Below, one piece after another: positions 15,027-24,536 of a DNA stretch of 33,760 nt. The notes beneath the pieces were generated by a model that saw only the letters and a list, made by a program, of their open reading frames with translations, searched no databases and had not been told where the DNA came from. The stretch's first letter is position 1. Each line of letters starts with the position of its first letter. The translations under genes and the position numbers were made by a program. The stretch lies in contig JAGLEV010000086.1 in assembly GCA_023144895.1 (NCBI GenBank), positions 1 to 33,760 of the forward strand, written 5' to 3'. The stretch comes from Thiotrichaceae bacterium (GTDB lineage Bacteria > Pseudomonadota > Gammaproteobacteria > Thiotrichales > Thiotrichaceae).

Positions 15027-15644
15027 GTGCGTATACGAATCAAAACCAAGTGGAGCAAGGAAGAACGAGAAGTCTCTGTTGAGGATTCAGTGGGTGTACT
15101 TGCTTTTAATGCGTGGAAAATTGGTATGCAGGTATTACTCGAAATTGAAAATGAGAACTTCCAAACCGATACCCAAATGCAACGTATTGCCATTATGGAA
15201 GAAGTCATGGCATTGATGATTCATAGTCTTGATCGAATGGTTTATCACACAGTTGATGATGACGATCGGGCACACCTCATTACAATGTACGCAAAGAAAA
15301 TTGCTGATCATATTCAAGATAATGCCCGTGATTTTGATGGGCCTGGTGACTACCGTTCTCCTTTTATTACTAAGCTCAATGAACGCATGGCAGATTATGC
15401 AGAAACTTCATGGAATGATGAAAAAATTGAGCCTAATTTTAATATGAGTCGTCTATTTGCAGGTCATATTGCTGAAACACTAGGTCCTCGTGACCGTAAA
15501 TGGGTCATGGATTATATTCAACAAGTACTGACACCTGACTTTATGACATTGTATAAAAAAGCCATTCGCTCTATTGGTTTGATTGAAACTGACCCTGATG
15601 AAGAGCTATCAAATCTTTCAAAACATCATATGCTGAAGTCTTAA
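15027..15644 (+). CDS. Conserved-looking hypothetical protein, 205 residues
   Basis: Soluble, acidic, mostly helical protein without signal peptide, membrane segment or cysteine. It opens with a basic beta-like segment (MRIRIKTKWSKEEREVSVED) followed by long helices with several Met and His residues (MQRIAIMEEVMALMIHSLDR). I do not recognise the family. The start is GTG at 15027, decided by an AGGAG (15014-15018) eight bases upstream; no ATG is better placed. It is divergent from the Sfum_1244-like gene and followed after 49 bp by the GST-like gene on the same strand. Length, a good ribosome-binding site and a coding-like composition support a real gene. Confidence 0.75.
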   Translation: MRIRIKTKWSKEEREVSVEDSVGVLAFNAWKIGMQVLLEIENENFQTDTQMQRIAIMEEVMALMIHSLDRMVYHTVDDDDRAHLITMYAKKIADHIQDNARDFDGPGDYRSPFITKLNERMADYAETSWNDEKIEPNFNMSRLFAGHIAETLGPRDRKWVMDYIQQVLTPDFMTLYKKAIRSIGLIETDPDEELSNLSKHHMLKS

Positions 15645-15693
15645 TTGATTATTATTAATGTGTCATAGAGAAATTGATAATAAAGTTTAGTTT

Positions 15694-16407
15694 ATGACTA
15701 AACTTTATCAATTTCGTCCCTTTTGGGGGCTGCCTAATGCCAGTCCATTTTGCATGAAAGCGGAGACTTATCTACGTTATCGAAAGATAAGCTTTGAAGC
15801 GGTTGCTAGCAATCCTCGACAATCCCCCAGCAAGCAAATTCCTTTTGTAATCACAGATGATGGTGTGACGATTAGCGATTCTGAACAAATCATTAGCCAC
15901 TTTGAAGCATTACAGACAGAGGCGATGGATGCTGATTTAAGCAATGAACAAAAGGCAATAGCCTACCTCATTCGTCATAAAGTTGAAGAAGAGCTTTATT
16001 GGCAAATTACCTATATGCGTTGGGGAGACCCGCAAGGCTGGGCTGTATTTCTACCAGACTTAAAGCAACACATGGCAGGCATAAAAGGAAAATTCCTACC
16101 ATGGCTTATACGTCGTATGCTGCTCAAACAGATGTCTCAACGTGGCATGAAGCCCGACAATACTGCGACGAGTTATGCCGCTGGGCTTGAGCTAATCAAT
16201 GTGCTTTCTCACTTACTTGATGATAAACCTTATTTTTTAGATCATAAAATTCATACTGTCGATATGTCAATCTATGCCTTTCTTGCTAATATTATTGATC
16301 AGCCTCATACTAATACACTACAAAACCATGCAAAAAGTAAAGCGAATCTCGTTGCTTATTGTCAACGAATCAAAACATTAATATGGAAGGACTGGCAAGC
16401 GCCATGA
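15694..16407 (+). CDS. Glutathione S-transferase-like protein
   Basis: 237 residues with a thioredoxin-fold N-terminal domain (LYQFRPFWGLPNASPFCMKA, then QIPFVITDDGVTISDSEQII, the cis-Pro and Ser-Glu/Asp glutathione-binding region) and an all-helical C-terminal domain. The sequence PNASPFCMKAE in place of a classic Ser or Tyr catalytic site, and the YLRYRKISFE continuation, recall the FAXC/metaxin-like GST branch (GST_N_4 type). Activity on glutathione is not assured. Its stop codon overlaps an ATG in another frame (ATGA at 16404-16407). The DUF454 gene follows at once, so the two are probably cotranscribed. Confidence 0.82.
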   Translation: MTKLYQFRPFWGLPNASPFCMKAETYLRYRKISFEAVASNPRQSPSKQIPFVITDDGVTISDSEQIISHFEALQTEAMDADLSNEQKAIAYLIRHKVEEELYWQITYMRWGDPQGWAVFLPDLKQHMAGIKGKFLPWLIRRMLLKQMSQRGMKPDNTATSYAAGLELINVLSHLLDDKPYFLDHKIHTVDMSIYAFLANIIDQPHTNTLQNHAKSKANLVAYCQRIKTLIWKDWQAP

Positions 16408-16414
16408 GGTAATT

Positions 16415-16771
16415 ATTAAAAAAAATCTGTTAATTGCCCTTGGCTGGTTTTTTATTTTACTGGGTGCTATTGGTGTTGTATTGCCCATTTTACCCACCAC
16501 TCCCTTTCTCATAGTAGCACTCACTTTATTTGCTAATAGCTCTCCTTTATTTCACCAAATGCTATTAAATAATCGCTACTTTGGGAGTAGTTTAAAACAA
16601 TGGGATGAGAGTAAAACAGTGCCTCGTCGCATTAAATATCGAGCCTCGTTACTTCTATTAGTCAGCTTTTCAATCTCGATTGCTTTTTTACAAGGAAGTG
16701 CTGTATTACAGGCAATATTACTTGCCATTGCTGTTATTTTGCTTATTTTTATTTGGCAGTTAAAGGAATAA
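16415..16771 (+). CDS. YbaN/DUF454 inner-membrane protein with non-standard start
   Basis: The frame encodes a small membrane protein with the DUF454 signature LGAIGVVLPILPTTPFL, a first TM segment before it and two further hydrophobic segments at the end (LLLLVSFSISIAFL and AILLAIAVILLIFIW). Family function is unknown. The full N-terminus (KKNLLIALGW) is encoded, but the frame has no ATG, GTG or TTG before a TTG at 16481, which would remove most of TM1. An ATT at 16415 lies five bases after a good GAGG (16406-16409), so AUU initiation giving 118 residues is my preferred start. The nearby ATG at 16404 runs into TAA after two codons. A small indel there could have displaced the original start (MRIIKKNLL...). 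dapB converges 22 bp downstream. Confidence 0.7.
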   Translation: MKKNLLIALGWFFILLGAIGVVLPILPTTPFLIVALTLFANSSPLFHQMLLNNRYFGSSLKQWDESKTVPRRIKYRASLLLLVSFSISIAFLQGSAVLQAILLAIAVILLIFIWQLKE

Positions 16772-16793
16772 AAAATGGCTTGATGCACTCACC

Positions 16794-17606
<813 letters not shown>

Positions 17607-17618
17607 TTAATATAAAGC

Positions 17619-18779
17619 CTACTTACTATCGGTATCAAACCAGCCTTTTATATCTTCGAAAAAGGTCTTACCCTTATCAGTCCAGCTATGCTCCCTAGGA
17701 TTATGGCGATTACCGCCTTTAGCCATGGTCTTTTCAAGTTGCTCTAATAAATCTTTTTGTTCTTTTGTTAGATTCACTGGAGTTTCTACGGTCGCATGAC
17801 AATACAAATGTCCAATAGAAGCTGTACGCACTGATTTCACACCCTTGCCTGGAAGACGGAATGTTTTACCCGTTTGCGATTCAGCAGGAACTTTTAACTT
17901 AACCTTGCCTTTAAGAGTAGGAATTTGTATTTCACCACCCAATGCGGCGGTAGTAAAACTAATAGGCACTTCACAATGTAGATCATTACCATCACGGGTA
18001 AATAAATTATGTGCTTTAATCTTGACTTCAACATACAAATCACCTGAAACACCACCATTTGCACCCGCTTCACCTTCACCTGATAAACGAATACGATCTC
18101 CCGTATCCACTCCTGCAGGGATCTTTACTGATAAAGTTTTACTCTTCTTAACACGCCCTTGACCATGACATTCATGACAAGGGTCTTTAATCATTTTGCC
18201 TGTACCATGACATTGTGGACAAGGTTGTTCAACTGAGAAAAAGCCTTGCTGCATACGCACTTGACCTTGCCCATGACAGGTTGAACAACTCTCTGGATGT
18301 GATCCTGATCTAGCACCGCTTCCACCACAAGGTGAACATTTATTCATGGCAGGAATACGGACATCAACACTGGTACCAAAAACAGCTTCTTCTAAGGTGA
18401 GTGATAGATTGTATTGTAAGTCACTGCCACGATGCACACGACTTCCTCCACCACCTTGACGACGACCTCCAAAGATATCATCAAAGATATCACCAAAGCC
18501 TCCCCCACCTCCACCAAAACCACCACCTGCTCCACCACCAAATCCTGCTGAACCATCGACACCTTCATGACCAAACTGATCATAAGCTGCTCGTTTTTTC
18601 TCATCACTAAGAACGTCATACGCCTTTTGAATATTTTTGAATTTCTTTTCAGCAGATTTATCATCAGGGTTTCTATCAGGATGCAACTTCATTGCCAAAC
18701 GGCGGTAAGCTTTTTTTAGCTCAGCCTTACTAGCATTTTTCTGTATCCCAAGGGTTTCATAGTAATCAGCTTTTGACAT
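17619..18779 (-). CDS. dnaJ: Chaperone protein DnaJ
   Basis: Type I Hsp40 co-chaperone that delivers substrates to DnaK and stimulates its ATPase. All domains are present in 386 residues: the J domain with HPD (33-35); a Gly/Phe-rich linker (about 76-110); four zinc-binding CxxCxGxG repeats ([32 protein letters not shown]) forming two zinc centres; and the C-terminal substrate-binding domains. AGGAAA precedes the ATG by a few bases. It lies downstream of dnaK, but a terminator-like hairpin separates the two genes, so DnaJ is probably made at a lower level than DnaK. dapB follows. Confidence 0.98.
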   Translation of the reverse strand: MSKADYYETLGIQKNASKAELKKAYRRLAMKLHPDRNPDDKSAEKKFKNIQKAYDVLSDEKKRAAYDQFGHEGVDGSAGFGGGAGGGFGGGGGGFGDIFDDIFGGRRQGGGGSRVHRGSDLQYNLSLTLEEAVFGTSVDVRIPAMNKCSPCGGSGARSGSHPESCSTCHGQGQVRMQQGFFSVEQPCPQCHGTGKMIKDPCHECHGQGRVKKSKTLSVKIPAGVDTGDRIRLSGEGEAGANGGVSGDLYVEVKIKAHNLFTRDGNDLHCEVPISFTTAALGGEIQIPTLKGKVKLKVPAESQTGKTFRLPGKGVKSVRTASIGHLYCHATVETPVNLTKEQKDLLEQLEKTMAKGGNRHNPREHSWTDKGKTFFEDIKGWFDTDSK

Positions 18780-18811
18780 GGTATTTTCCTAAACAGTTGT
18801 TAAGCCAAACG

Positions 18812-18857
18812 AAAAAAGGCAAGGGGCTAATCCCTACGAGAGAGATAGCCCCATGCC
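18812..18857 (-). terminator. Terminator-like hairpin between dnaK and dnaJ
   Basis: On the minus strand the arm GGCATGGGGCTA pairs with TAGCCCCTTGCC (plus-strand positions 18846-18857 and 18818-18829, one mismatch in 12), with a 16-nt loop, followed at once by six T (18817-18812). This is a good intrinsic terminator in the gap between dnaK and dnaJ. Partial read-through would set a DnaK-over-DnaJ ratio; a separate dnaJ promoter is not obvious in the 32 bp after it. Confidence 0.75.
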
Positions 18858-18890
18858 TATGGTTTTCATTTGCGAATGTAGTCGCTAGAC

Positions 18891-20825
18891 TTAAACCTTC
18901 TTACTTTTTTTATCGTCTTTATCGTCTTTAACTTCTTCAAACTCAGCATCAACAATATCATCATCTTTGCTGTTAGCAGATGGCTCTGGAGCACCATCTT
19001 CAGGAGCGCCTTCCGCCGCTGCTGCCATTTGAGCTAATGCACCACTGGCTTCTGCTAGTGCTTGTGATGTGGTATCGATACGTTCTTTATCATCACTAGC
19101 AACGGCACCTTTGACTTCTTTAATTAATGCCGTTACTTTCGTCTTCTCATCTTCAGGGACTTTATCACCTAAATCTTTCAATGACTTTTCAACACTATGA
19201 ATAAGTCCATCAGCCTGATTACGTGCATCCACTAGCTCACGCATTTTCTTATCATCTTCTGCATGTGCTTCAGCATCTTTTACCATCTTCTCAACTTCGT
19301 CATCTGACAAGCCACTAGATGCTTTAATTTCAATCGATTGCTCTTTACCCGTTGCTTTATCTTTCGCCGATACGTTCAAAATACCATTAGCATCAAGATC
19401 AAATGACACTTCAACTTGAGGTGTTCCACGAGGTGCTGCTGGGATGTCTTTTAGATCAAACTGACCTAATGACTTATTGCCTGTCGCCATTTCACGCTCA
19501 CCTTGTAATACGTGAACGGTTACTGCGGTTTGATTGTCTTCTGCTGTTGAAAATACCTGTGCAGCGTGTGTTGGTATCGTTGTATTTTTATCAATAAGCT
19601 TAGTCATTACACCGCCCATTGTTTCGATACCGAGTGATAAAGGTGTGACATCAAGAAGAAGAATATCCTTAACTGATCCACCTAAGACACCCCCTTGAAT
19701 CGCCGCACCAAGAGCAACTGCTTCATCAGGGTTTACATCTTTACGTGGCTCTTTGTCAAAGAAGTCTCGAACCACTTCCTGTACTTTCGGCATACGACTC
19801 TGACCACCCACAAGGATGATGTCATTAATCTCTGAGTTGCTTAAACCTGCATCAGACATTGCAATCTTACAAGGCCCCATTGTACGTTGGACAAGACCTT
19901 CAACCAAAGACTCAAGCTTAGCGCGAGTGACTTTAATATTTAAGTGCTTAGGTCCTGATGCATCTGCTGTCACATACGGTAGGTTAATTTCTGTTTGCTG
20001 TGTGGATGAAAGTTCAATTTTCGCTTTTTCAGCCGCTTCTTTAAGACGCTGTAGTGCTAAAGGATCGTTATGTAAGTCAACGCCATTTTCTTTCTTAAAC
20101 TCATCAGCAAGATAGTTAATCAATGCCATATCAAAGTCTTCACCACCAAGGAATGTGTCACCATTAGTCGCTAATACTTCAAACGTATATTCACCATCAA
20201 CCTCAGCAATCTCAATCACTGATACGTCAAAAGTACCACCACCCAAGTCATACACAACGATGGTTGAGTCGCCTTTGTCGGCTTTGTCCATACCAAACGC
20301 AAGTGCAGCGGCAGTTGGCTCATTGATAATACGCTTAACATCTAAACCTGCAATCTTACCCGCATCTTTTGTTGCTTGACGCTGTGAGTCATTAAAGTAT
20401 GCAGGCACGGTAATAACCGCTTCTGTTACCTCTTCACCAAGATAAGCTTCAGCATCTTTTTTCATCTTTTTAAGAATCTGTGCAGAAACTTCTGGTGGTG
20501 CCATTTTCTCACCATTAGCTTCAACCCATGCATCACCATTATCCGCTTTAACAATTTTATAAGGCACAAGCTTAATATCTTTTTGCACTGCCTCTCCATC
20601 GTATTGACGACCAATAAGACGCTTTACTGCATAAATTGTATTTTCAGGGTTGGTAACCGCTTGACGCTTTGCAGGCTGACCCACTAAGATTTCATCACCA
20701 TAGGCAACAATCGATGGTGTCGTGCGATCACCCTCTGCATTTTCAATAACTTTTGGGCTACCACCTTCCATTACTGCTACACATGAATTAGTGGTTCCTA
20801 AATCAATGCCTATAATATGTCCCAT
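18891..20825 (-). CDS. dnaK: Chaperone protein DnaK (Hsp70)
   Basis: 644-residue ATP-dependent Hsp70. The N-terminal ATPase domain begins [17 protein letters not shown], followed by [12 protein letters not shown] and [10 protein letters not shown], the adenine- and phosphate-binding loops. The substrate-binding domain starts after the linker [15 protein letters not shown], and the helical lid ends in an acidic/lysine C-terminal tail containing VDAEFEEV, close to the EEVKD-type ends of bacterial DnaK. The frame extends 13 codons further to a TTG, but GGAGA seven bases before the ATG at 20825 and the match to E. coli ([15 protein letters not shown]) fix the start. It lies between grpE and dnaJ in the heat-shock cluster. 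Confidence 0.98.
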   Translation of the reverse strand: MGHIIGIDLGTTNSCVAVMEGGSPKVIENAEGDRTTPSIVAYGDEILVGQPAKRQAVTNPENTIYAVKRLIGRQYDGEAVQKDIKLVPYKIVKADNGDAWVEANGEKMAPPEVSAQILKKMKKDAEAYLGEEVTEAVITVPAYFNDSQRQATKDAGKIAGLDVKRIINEPTAAALAFGMDKADKGDSTIVVYDLGGGTFDVSVIEIAEVDGEYTFEVLATNGDTFLGGEDFDMALINYLADEFKKENGVDLHNDPLALQRLKEAAEKAKIELSSTQQTEINLPYVTADASGPKHLNIKVTRAKLESLVEGLVQRTMGPCKIAMSDAGLSNSEINDIILVGGQSRMPKVQEVVRDFFDKEPRKDVNPDEAVALGAAIQGGVLGGSVKDILLLDVTPLSLGIETMGGVMTKLIDKNTTIPTHAAQVFSTAEDNQTAVTVHVLQGEREMATGNKSLGQFDLKDIPAAPRGTPQVEVSFDLDANGILNVSAKDKATGKEQSIEIKASSGLSDDEVEKMVKDAEAHAEDDKKMRELVDARNQADGLIHSVEKSLKDLGDKVPEDEKTKVTALIKEVKGAVASDDKERIDTTSQALAEASGALAQMAAAAEGAPEDGAPEPSANSKDDDIVDAEFEEVKDDKDDKKSKKV

Positions 20826-20914
20826 TGTTTTCTCCGTATTCTCTATATTCTTTAAGTTACCCAATAAGTAAGGGTTATTAATTTTTTTTCAAGCAGTAAT
20901 CTAGATTCTTTTTC

Positions 20915-21505
20915 CTACTTTTTACAAACCACAACCATTGCTGGACGAATCAAGCGACCATTTAAGGTATAGCCTTTTTGCATGATAGAAACAACGGTAT
21001 TATTCTCGTGCTCTTCGCTCGCAAACATCGATACAGCTTGATGCAATTCTGGGTTAAACACCTCACCTTCTGGGTTGACCGTTTTTACTTGATTTTTATT
21101 CATTGCATCTTGGAAAACTTTTAATGTTAGTGCCATACCTTCACGGACTGCATCAAGATCGCCTTCTGCCGTCAAGCCCATTTCTATGCTATCGATGACT
21201 GGCAACATGCTCTCAGCAAAGCTTCTAGCACCAAACTTATGTGCATCTTCAAGTTGCTTTACATTACGACGACGCACATTATCTAGCTCTGCTTGCAGAC
21301 GTACATATTTATCCCAGTTTTCATCCGCTTTCGCTTGTGCTCTTGCCAACTGTTCTTGTAATTCATTGGCTGGATCTGCATCAATCGTTTCAGGCTTTTT
21401 TGTTTCAAAACCGTCTACCGCTTCGATGATTGCCTCCACTTGATCGGCTACCTCAGAAGATGCTTGTGGATCAACAGATTCTTGTTCTTTGGAGTTATTG
21501 CTCAT
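20915..21505 (-). CDS. grpE: Nucleotide exchange factor GrpE
   Basis: 196-residue DnaK co-chaperone that releases ADP. An acidic, disordered N-terminus (about 1-45) precedes a long helix with YVRLQAELDNVRRRN, then the C-terminal beta domain with NPELHQAVSM and the ending LNGRLIRPAMVVVCKK, all family signatures. AGAGG lies about ten bases before the ATG. It is the first gene of grpE-dnaK-dnaJ-dapB, with a sigma-32-like promoter 65 bp upstream. This placement makes GrpE and DnaK the primary heat-shock products of the cluster. Confidence 0.97.
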   Translation of the reverse strand: MSNNSKEQESVDPQASSEVADQVEAIIEAVDGFETKKPETIDADPANELQEQLARAQAKADENWDKYVRLQAELDNVRRRNVKQLEDAHKFGARSFAESMLPVIDSIEMGLTAEGDLDAVREGMALTLKVFQDAMNKNQVKTVNPEGEVFNPELHQAVSMFASEEHENNTVVSIMQKGYTLNGRLIRPAMVVVCKK

Positions 21506-21569
21506 TAAGGAAAACCTCTATATATATCGATAGACTTCATTTTTAATCAGTCATTAGGTGTGCAAATAA

Positions 21570-21595
21570 ATAAGGGGAAATTTGAATTTTTCAAG
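21570..21595 (-). promoter_or_regulatory. Sigma-32 (heat-shock) promoter of the grpE-dnaK cluster
   Basis: Read on the minus strand, CTTGAA (21595-21590) and CCCCTTAT (21577-21570) are 12 bp apart, against the sigma-32 consensus CTTGAA and CCCCATNT with an 11-16 bp spacer. Only one core -10 base differs. The transcription start would be near 21563, leaving a leader of about 58 nt. This agrees with the heat-shock nature of the genes it precedes. Confidence 0.75.
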
Positions 21596-21753
21596 AGCAG
21601 AAATATGAATATTTAAATTCATCTGAGATTTAATGACTTAGGGTTAATAGTTTTAACCTGAAAACACCTTAGGTTATTTCAGATAGGTTCTTTAATATAG
21701 TATTCTAAATTCAAGCGATTCCTATCATCTCCAACTCACTGGAAACCCATATT

Positions 21754-22263
21754 ATGAGAAACACATTCAGCCTACTTCTCTTGCCTCTATTATTGACTAT
21801 CAGTCTTAATGCTTCAGGAAAAGATGGAACACTTAAAATAACAGCAACACCGACTACCGAAAAAGCGACACCCATCACTTACACCCAAAGTACAGATGAT
21901 GATGATTTTAACAGTGTAAAAGAAACAATTGAAATGGCCATTGCGGATCAAGGTTTAATTGTTAGTGGCACTTTGCACATTAGTGAAATGCTAAATCGTA
22001 CGGGAAAAGACTTAGGGTTTAAGCCTATTTATAAGGTTGCTGAAGGCGTAGAGTTTTGTAGTTCAAAGATATCGCATTTAATGGCTCAAGTAGATCCTAG
22101 CAATATATCAATGTGTCCATTTACGGTAACAATTTATCAACTGACTGAAGACCCTTCTAAAACCTATTTAAGCTTCCGTCATGTATCGCTTAAGGGTGAT
22201 GGTGTGAAGGTTGAGGAGAAAATAACGGCATTACTACAGACTATTGTGGATGAGGCTTTATAG
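21754..22263 (+). CDS. Periplasmic DUF302 protein
   Basis: 169 residues with a signal peptide (MRNTFSLLLLPLLLTISLNA, cleavage near residue 20) and a DUF302 domain. Landmarks are DFNSVKETIEMAIADQGLIV (51-70), His75, SEMLNRTGKDLG, FCSSKISHLMAQVDPSNI (101-118) and MCPFTVTIYQL (120-130). Cys102 and Cys121 are spaced like the conserved pair in the anchored DUF302 protein at 6703, yet overall the two differ and belong to separate subgroups. Function is unknown; a periplasmic binding or redox role is a guess. It is a single gene whose 3' end faces the Crp/Fnr gene across a hairpin. GGAAA lies about eight bases before the ATG. Confidence 0.82.
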   Translation: MRNTFSLLLLPLLLTISLNASGKDGTLKITATPTTEKATPITYTQSTDDDDFNSVKETIEMAIADQGLIVSGTLHISEMLNRTGKDLGFKPIYKVAEGVEFCSSKISHLMAQVDPSNISMCPFTVTIYQLTEDPSKTYLSFRHVSLKGDGVKVEEKITALLQTIVDEAL

Positions 22264-22275
22264 CTTTATAAACTA

Positions 22276-22304
22276 AGGAATGAGGTTATCAATTCCTCAT
22301 TCCT
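22276..22304. terminator. Hairpin between convergent DUF302 and Crp/Fnr genes
   Basis: AGGAATGAGG (22276-22285) and CCTCATTCCT (22295-22304) form a perfect 10-bp stem with a 9-nt loop between two convergent stop codons. Neither side has a clean T-run, so termination may be partial or Rho-assisted. Position suggests a shared bidirectional terminator. Confidence 0.55.
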
Positions 22305-22319
22305 AAAGAACGTAAAAAA

Positions 22320-23033
22320 CTAAACTAAAGCCTCTAGACCTGCAATATCAACCACATTAAGAAAGCCATGTCGGCAAACAACAATATTTTCATTACTTAG
22401 CTCAACACTCACTCGCCCTAAATGTACAGGGGTAATTCCAACGGCATCAGCAATATCAATACGTGATAAGGGAAAGATAATCGGCTTACTCGTATCAACA
22501 CCACGTTCTGTAAGGCGCTTGATGATTTCTAATAAAAAATAAGCCACTTTATGTTTTGCTTGTGACTGCCCTACATACGATAATGCGGTACGACAAGCTT
22601 GATTCTGACTATTTTGAATTTGGATCAAACGATGTATAAGCTGAACATCTTTAAGTAATAATTTATTAAGATCAGGTGCAGAAAAATAACACAAGCGACA
22701 ATCGGTTAAGGCGGTACAAGAATAATCAATGGTATTCCCTTTCTCTGGGATATAACCAATAAAATCACCTGGTAAAGCAACATGTATAATTTGTCTGCGA
22801 CCATCTTTAAGCTGCTTAAAACAAACCATCCAGCCTTCTTTTAGTGTATAAGCACCTTGATAAGGATCGCCTTCCATAAATAAATAATCATTTGCCTCCA
22901 GTATAACTTGAGAGGTTCTATGCTCTTGTCGTTCTAGTAACTGTTTATCTGTACCCTTTTCAAACCAAGCAAATTCTCTGGCATCGCACCCCAAACAAGA
23001 GTGTTGGTTAGCTATTGGGATTTTTTTTCTCAT
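22320..23033 (-). CDS. Crp/Fnr family transcriptional regulator
   Basis: 237-residue one-component regulator. An N-terminal CxxC (Cys13, Cys16 in HSCLGCDARE) precedes a cyclic-nucleotide-type beta-roll (VILEANDYLFMEGDPYQGAY, LPGDFIGYIPEKG), a dimerisation helix and a winged helix-turn-helix (PLSRIDIADAVGITPVHLGRVSVEL region, about 188-212). The FNR recognition pattern E--SR is replaced by V--GR, so the DNA site should differ from the FNR and CRP boxes. Cysteines at 106, 112 and 115 could complete a redox or Fe-S site, but the spacing is not that of E. coli FNR. I chose the ATG at 23033 because TGAGGA lies eight bases upstream; the GTG at 23048 has no such site. Ligand and regulon are unknown. 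Confidence 0.88.
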   Translation of the reverse strand: MRKKIPIANQHSCLGCDAREFAWFEKGTDKQLLERQEHRTSQVILEANDYLFMEGDPYQGAYTLKEGWMVCFKQLKDGRRQIIHVALPGDFIGYIPEKGNTIDYSCTALTDCRLCYFSAPDLNKLLLKDVQLIHRLIQIQNSQNQACRTALSYVGQSQAKHKVAYFLLEIIKRLTERGVDTSKPIIFPLSRIDIADAVGITPVHLGRVSVELSNENIVVCRHGFLNVVDIAGLEALV

Positions 23034-23713
23034 TAAATAATTCCTCACTCTACGGTTTATTTAGCTTTTACTCTTTTATCTTAAGTCTGAGTGGAATGTG
23101 TTGATTATGTTCCATACAGGAGTTTACAAGAGTGTATTGCCATAGACTGTGAATTACTATAACCCTCAATCTATTAATTCCATAATTATTTAAATTAAAT
23201 AAGATAAAGCAACGGTATTGCCATACCAACAAGACTACTTAAATACATTAAAATCAATAGGATATAACTATAAGTGTTTTCTTATACTTCTATAAAATCA
23301 CGTGTTTCATACTTAACAAAATCACTTAAAACATTGAAATATAATTACTTTATTTATAAAGCAGTAGCTATGGCTATAGTTTAAGCGGATACCGACAGGT
23401 ATTCATTTTATTTATCAAGCACTTATTATTTCATATAAATTAATACTTTATCGTTACAAGAAAATAAATAAAGTTATATTTTACACAGACTGTCCCATGT
23501 TTAATTCTTCCCAATTACATCCTTATTACTAGGGAATAACAACGACTTGATAATATAAAAAATTGATATGAGGTATTTTTATTATTTATAAGCAAAGAGA
23601 ATCTCTCGATAAATCGATAGAAAAATAGTGAGTACCTATTGCCTTCAACATAAAATATCGCTACCATTCACTCACTACAAAAATAAAGCAATATTCTCTT
23701 GCGATACTTCTGT
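23034..23713. other. AT-rich gene-free stretch before tRNA-Val
   Basis: I find no credible ORF in these 680 bp. The sequence is very AT-rich. A 20-bp near-palindrome at 23602-23621 (TCTcTCGATaaATCGAtAGA) is the only compact symmetric site. The Crp/Fnr promoter (minus) and tRNA-Val promoter (plus) must lie here; a weak TATTCT at 23692-23697 could be the tRNA -10 box. The length leaves room for a small RNA, but I see no terminator to support one. Confidence 0.4.
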
Positions 23714-23790
23714 AGACGCGTAGCTCAGTTGGTTAGAGTACCACCTTGACATGGTGGGGGTCGGTGGTTCGAATCCACTCGCGTCTACCA
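23714..23790 (+). tRNA. tRNA-Val (GAC)
   Basis: The 77-nt cloverleaf has acceptor stem AGACGCG (23714-23720) with CGCGTCT (23780-23786), discriminator A and encoded CCA (23788-23790). The anticodon stem CCACC/GGTGG encloses the loop TTGACAT, giving anticodon GAC for valine. The T-arm has GGTTCGAATCC. The A1-U72 pair is less common than G1-C72. No clear terminator follows. Confidence 0.95.
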
Positions 23791-24119
23791 TAATGATTAA
23801 AAAGCATTCGACAAAGACTAATACCCTTTTAAAACAGGTTGTTATAAATAACTTTATTCAAGAGGTTTTAATAAAAAATAGTGATAACCCTGTCAATATA
23901 GTCGGCTCTTTATGAAGGTACTCATGCCGAATAGAATGATACTAGTCGCTGTCGTGGCACTTAAGCTATCTCAGGATCATCACTAAAAATCTATTGAAAA
24001 AATAAAACCCTATTATTCGATCTATAGCGAATAAAAATAGATAAAATACCTTGGTATTAACATAGTGAATGCTTATAATCTTTCTAATAAACTCAATAGA
24101 ATAGGGCATAAATCAAGCG
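23791..24119. other. Gene-free stretch between tRNA-Val and the DciA-like gene
   Basis: These 329 bp hold no credible ORF. The inverted repeat TATTCG (24014-24019) and CGAATA (24028-24033), with an 8-bp centre, lies 17 bp ahead of the -35 box of the next gene and could be a regulator site. The promoter at 24051-24079 is listed separately. Confidence 0.4.
24051..24079 (+). promoter_or_regulatory. Sigma-70 promoter of the DciA-like gene
   Basis: TTGGTA (24051-24056) and a perfect TATAAT (24074-24079) have the ideal 17-bp spacing, 40 bp before the ATG at 24120. Confidence 0.65.
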
Positions 24120-24536
24120 ATGAAAAATCTGTATAGCTTAATGGATAAAAACTTAGTCAGAAAAATGAATCGCCTTGATGGTCTGACAGATATTGTATTT
24201 AATGCACTGAGTCTATCCCCTAAAACTCATAGCATCTGGGTTACTCAAGAGGGTCATTGTTTACATATTATTACTAGTGATTCAATACTTGCGACTAAAA
24301 TTCGTATGGGTAGTAGCAATATAATAAAATATGTTAATAATAATAGCTGTTTAATCATTCGTACGATTAAAGTTAAGCTAAGTCACCTTAGTCAAGCAAG
24401 AGCACCTGTGGAAAATAAACCCTTACCTATTTCAGCAGTAGCTGCACAGAGTATTACCCTTATCGCCAATACGATTGAAGACAAGGGTTTAAGAGAAAGT
24501 TTACTAAGTATTGCTAATACTAAAACGAATACTTAG
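24120..24536 (+). CDS. DUF721 / DciA-like protein
   Basis: 138 residues. The middle part (HCLHIITSDSILATKIRMGSSNIIKYVNN pattern, roughly 46-74, with LIIRTIKVKL after it) fits the KH-like fold of DUF721, where HLVVHADSPAWATRLRF-type sequences are usual. DciA is the ancestral loader or operator of the replicative helicase DnaB in bacteria lacking DnaC. In many gammaproteobacteria the DUF721 gene lies in the lpxC-secA interval, exactly as here, which supports the call. The sequence is diverged from textbook members. Its stop codon overlaps the end of lpxC on the other strand by 4 bp. Confidence 0.68.
   Translation: MKNLYSLMDKNLVRKMNRLDGLTDIVFNALSLSPKTHSIWVTQEGHCLHIITSDSILATKIRMGSSNIIKYVNNNSCLIIRTIKVKLSHLSQARAPVENKPLPISAVAAQSITLIANTIEDKGLRESLLSIANTKTNT

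Noticed and set aside
18401-18610. His-rich 69-codon ORF opposite dnaJ
   Set aside because: The His and Leu repeats are the complement of the Gly/Phe-rich linker codons of DnaJ.
20826-20864. 13-codon N-terminal extension of DnaK from a TTG
   Set aside because: GGAGA directly precedes the ATG at 20825 and the protein then aligns with the E. coli DnaK start.
23034-24119. Classical FNR box (TTGAT-N4-ATCAA) near the Crp/Fnr gene
   Set aside because: TTGAT half-sites occur but none is paired with ATCAA at the right spacing.
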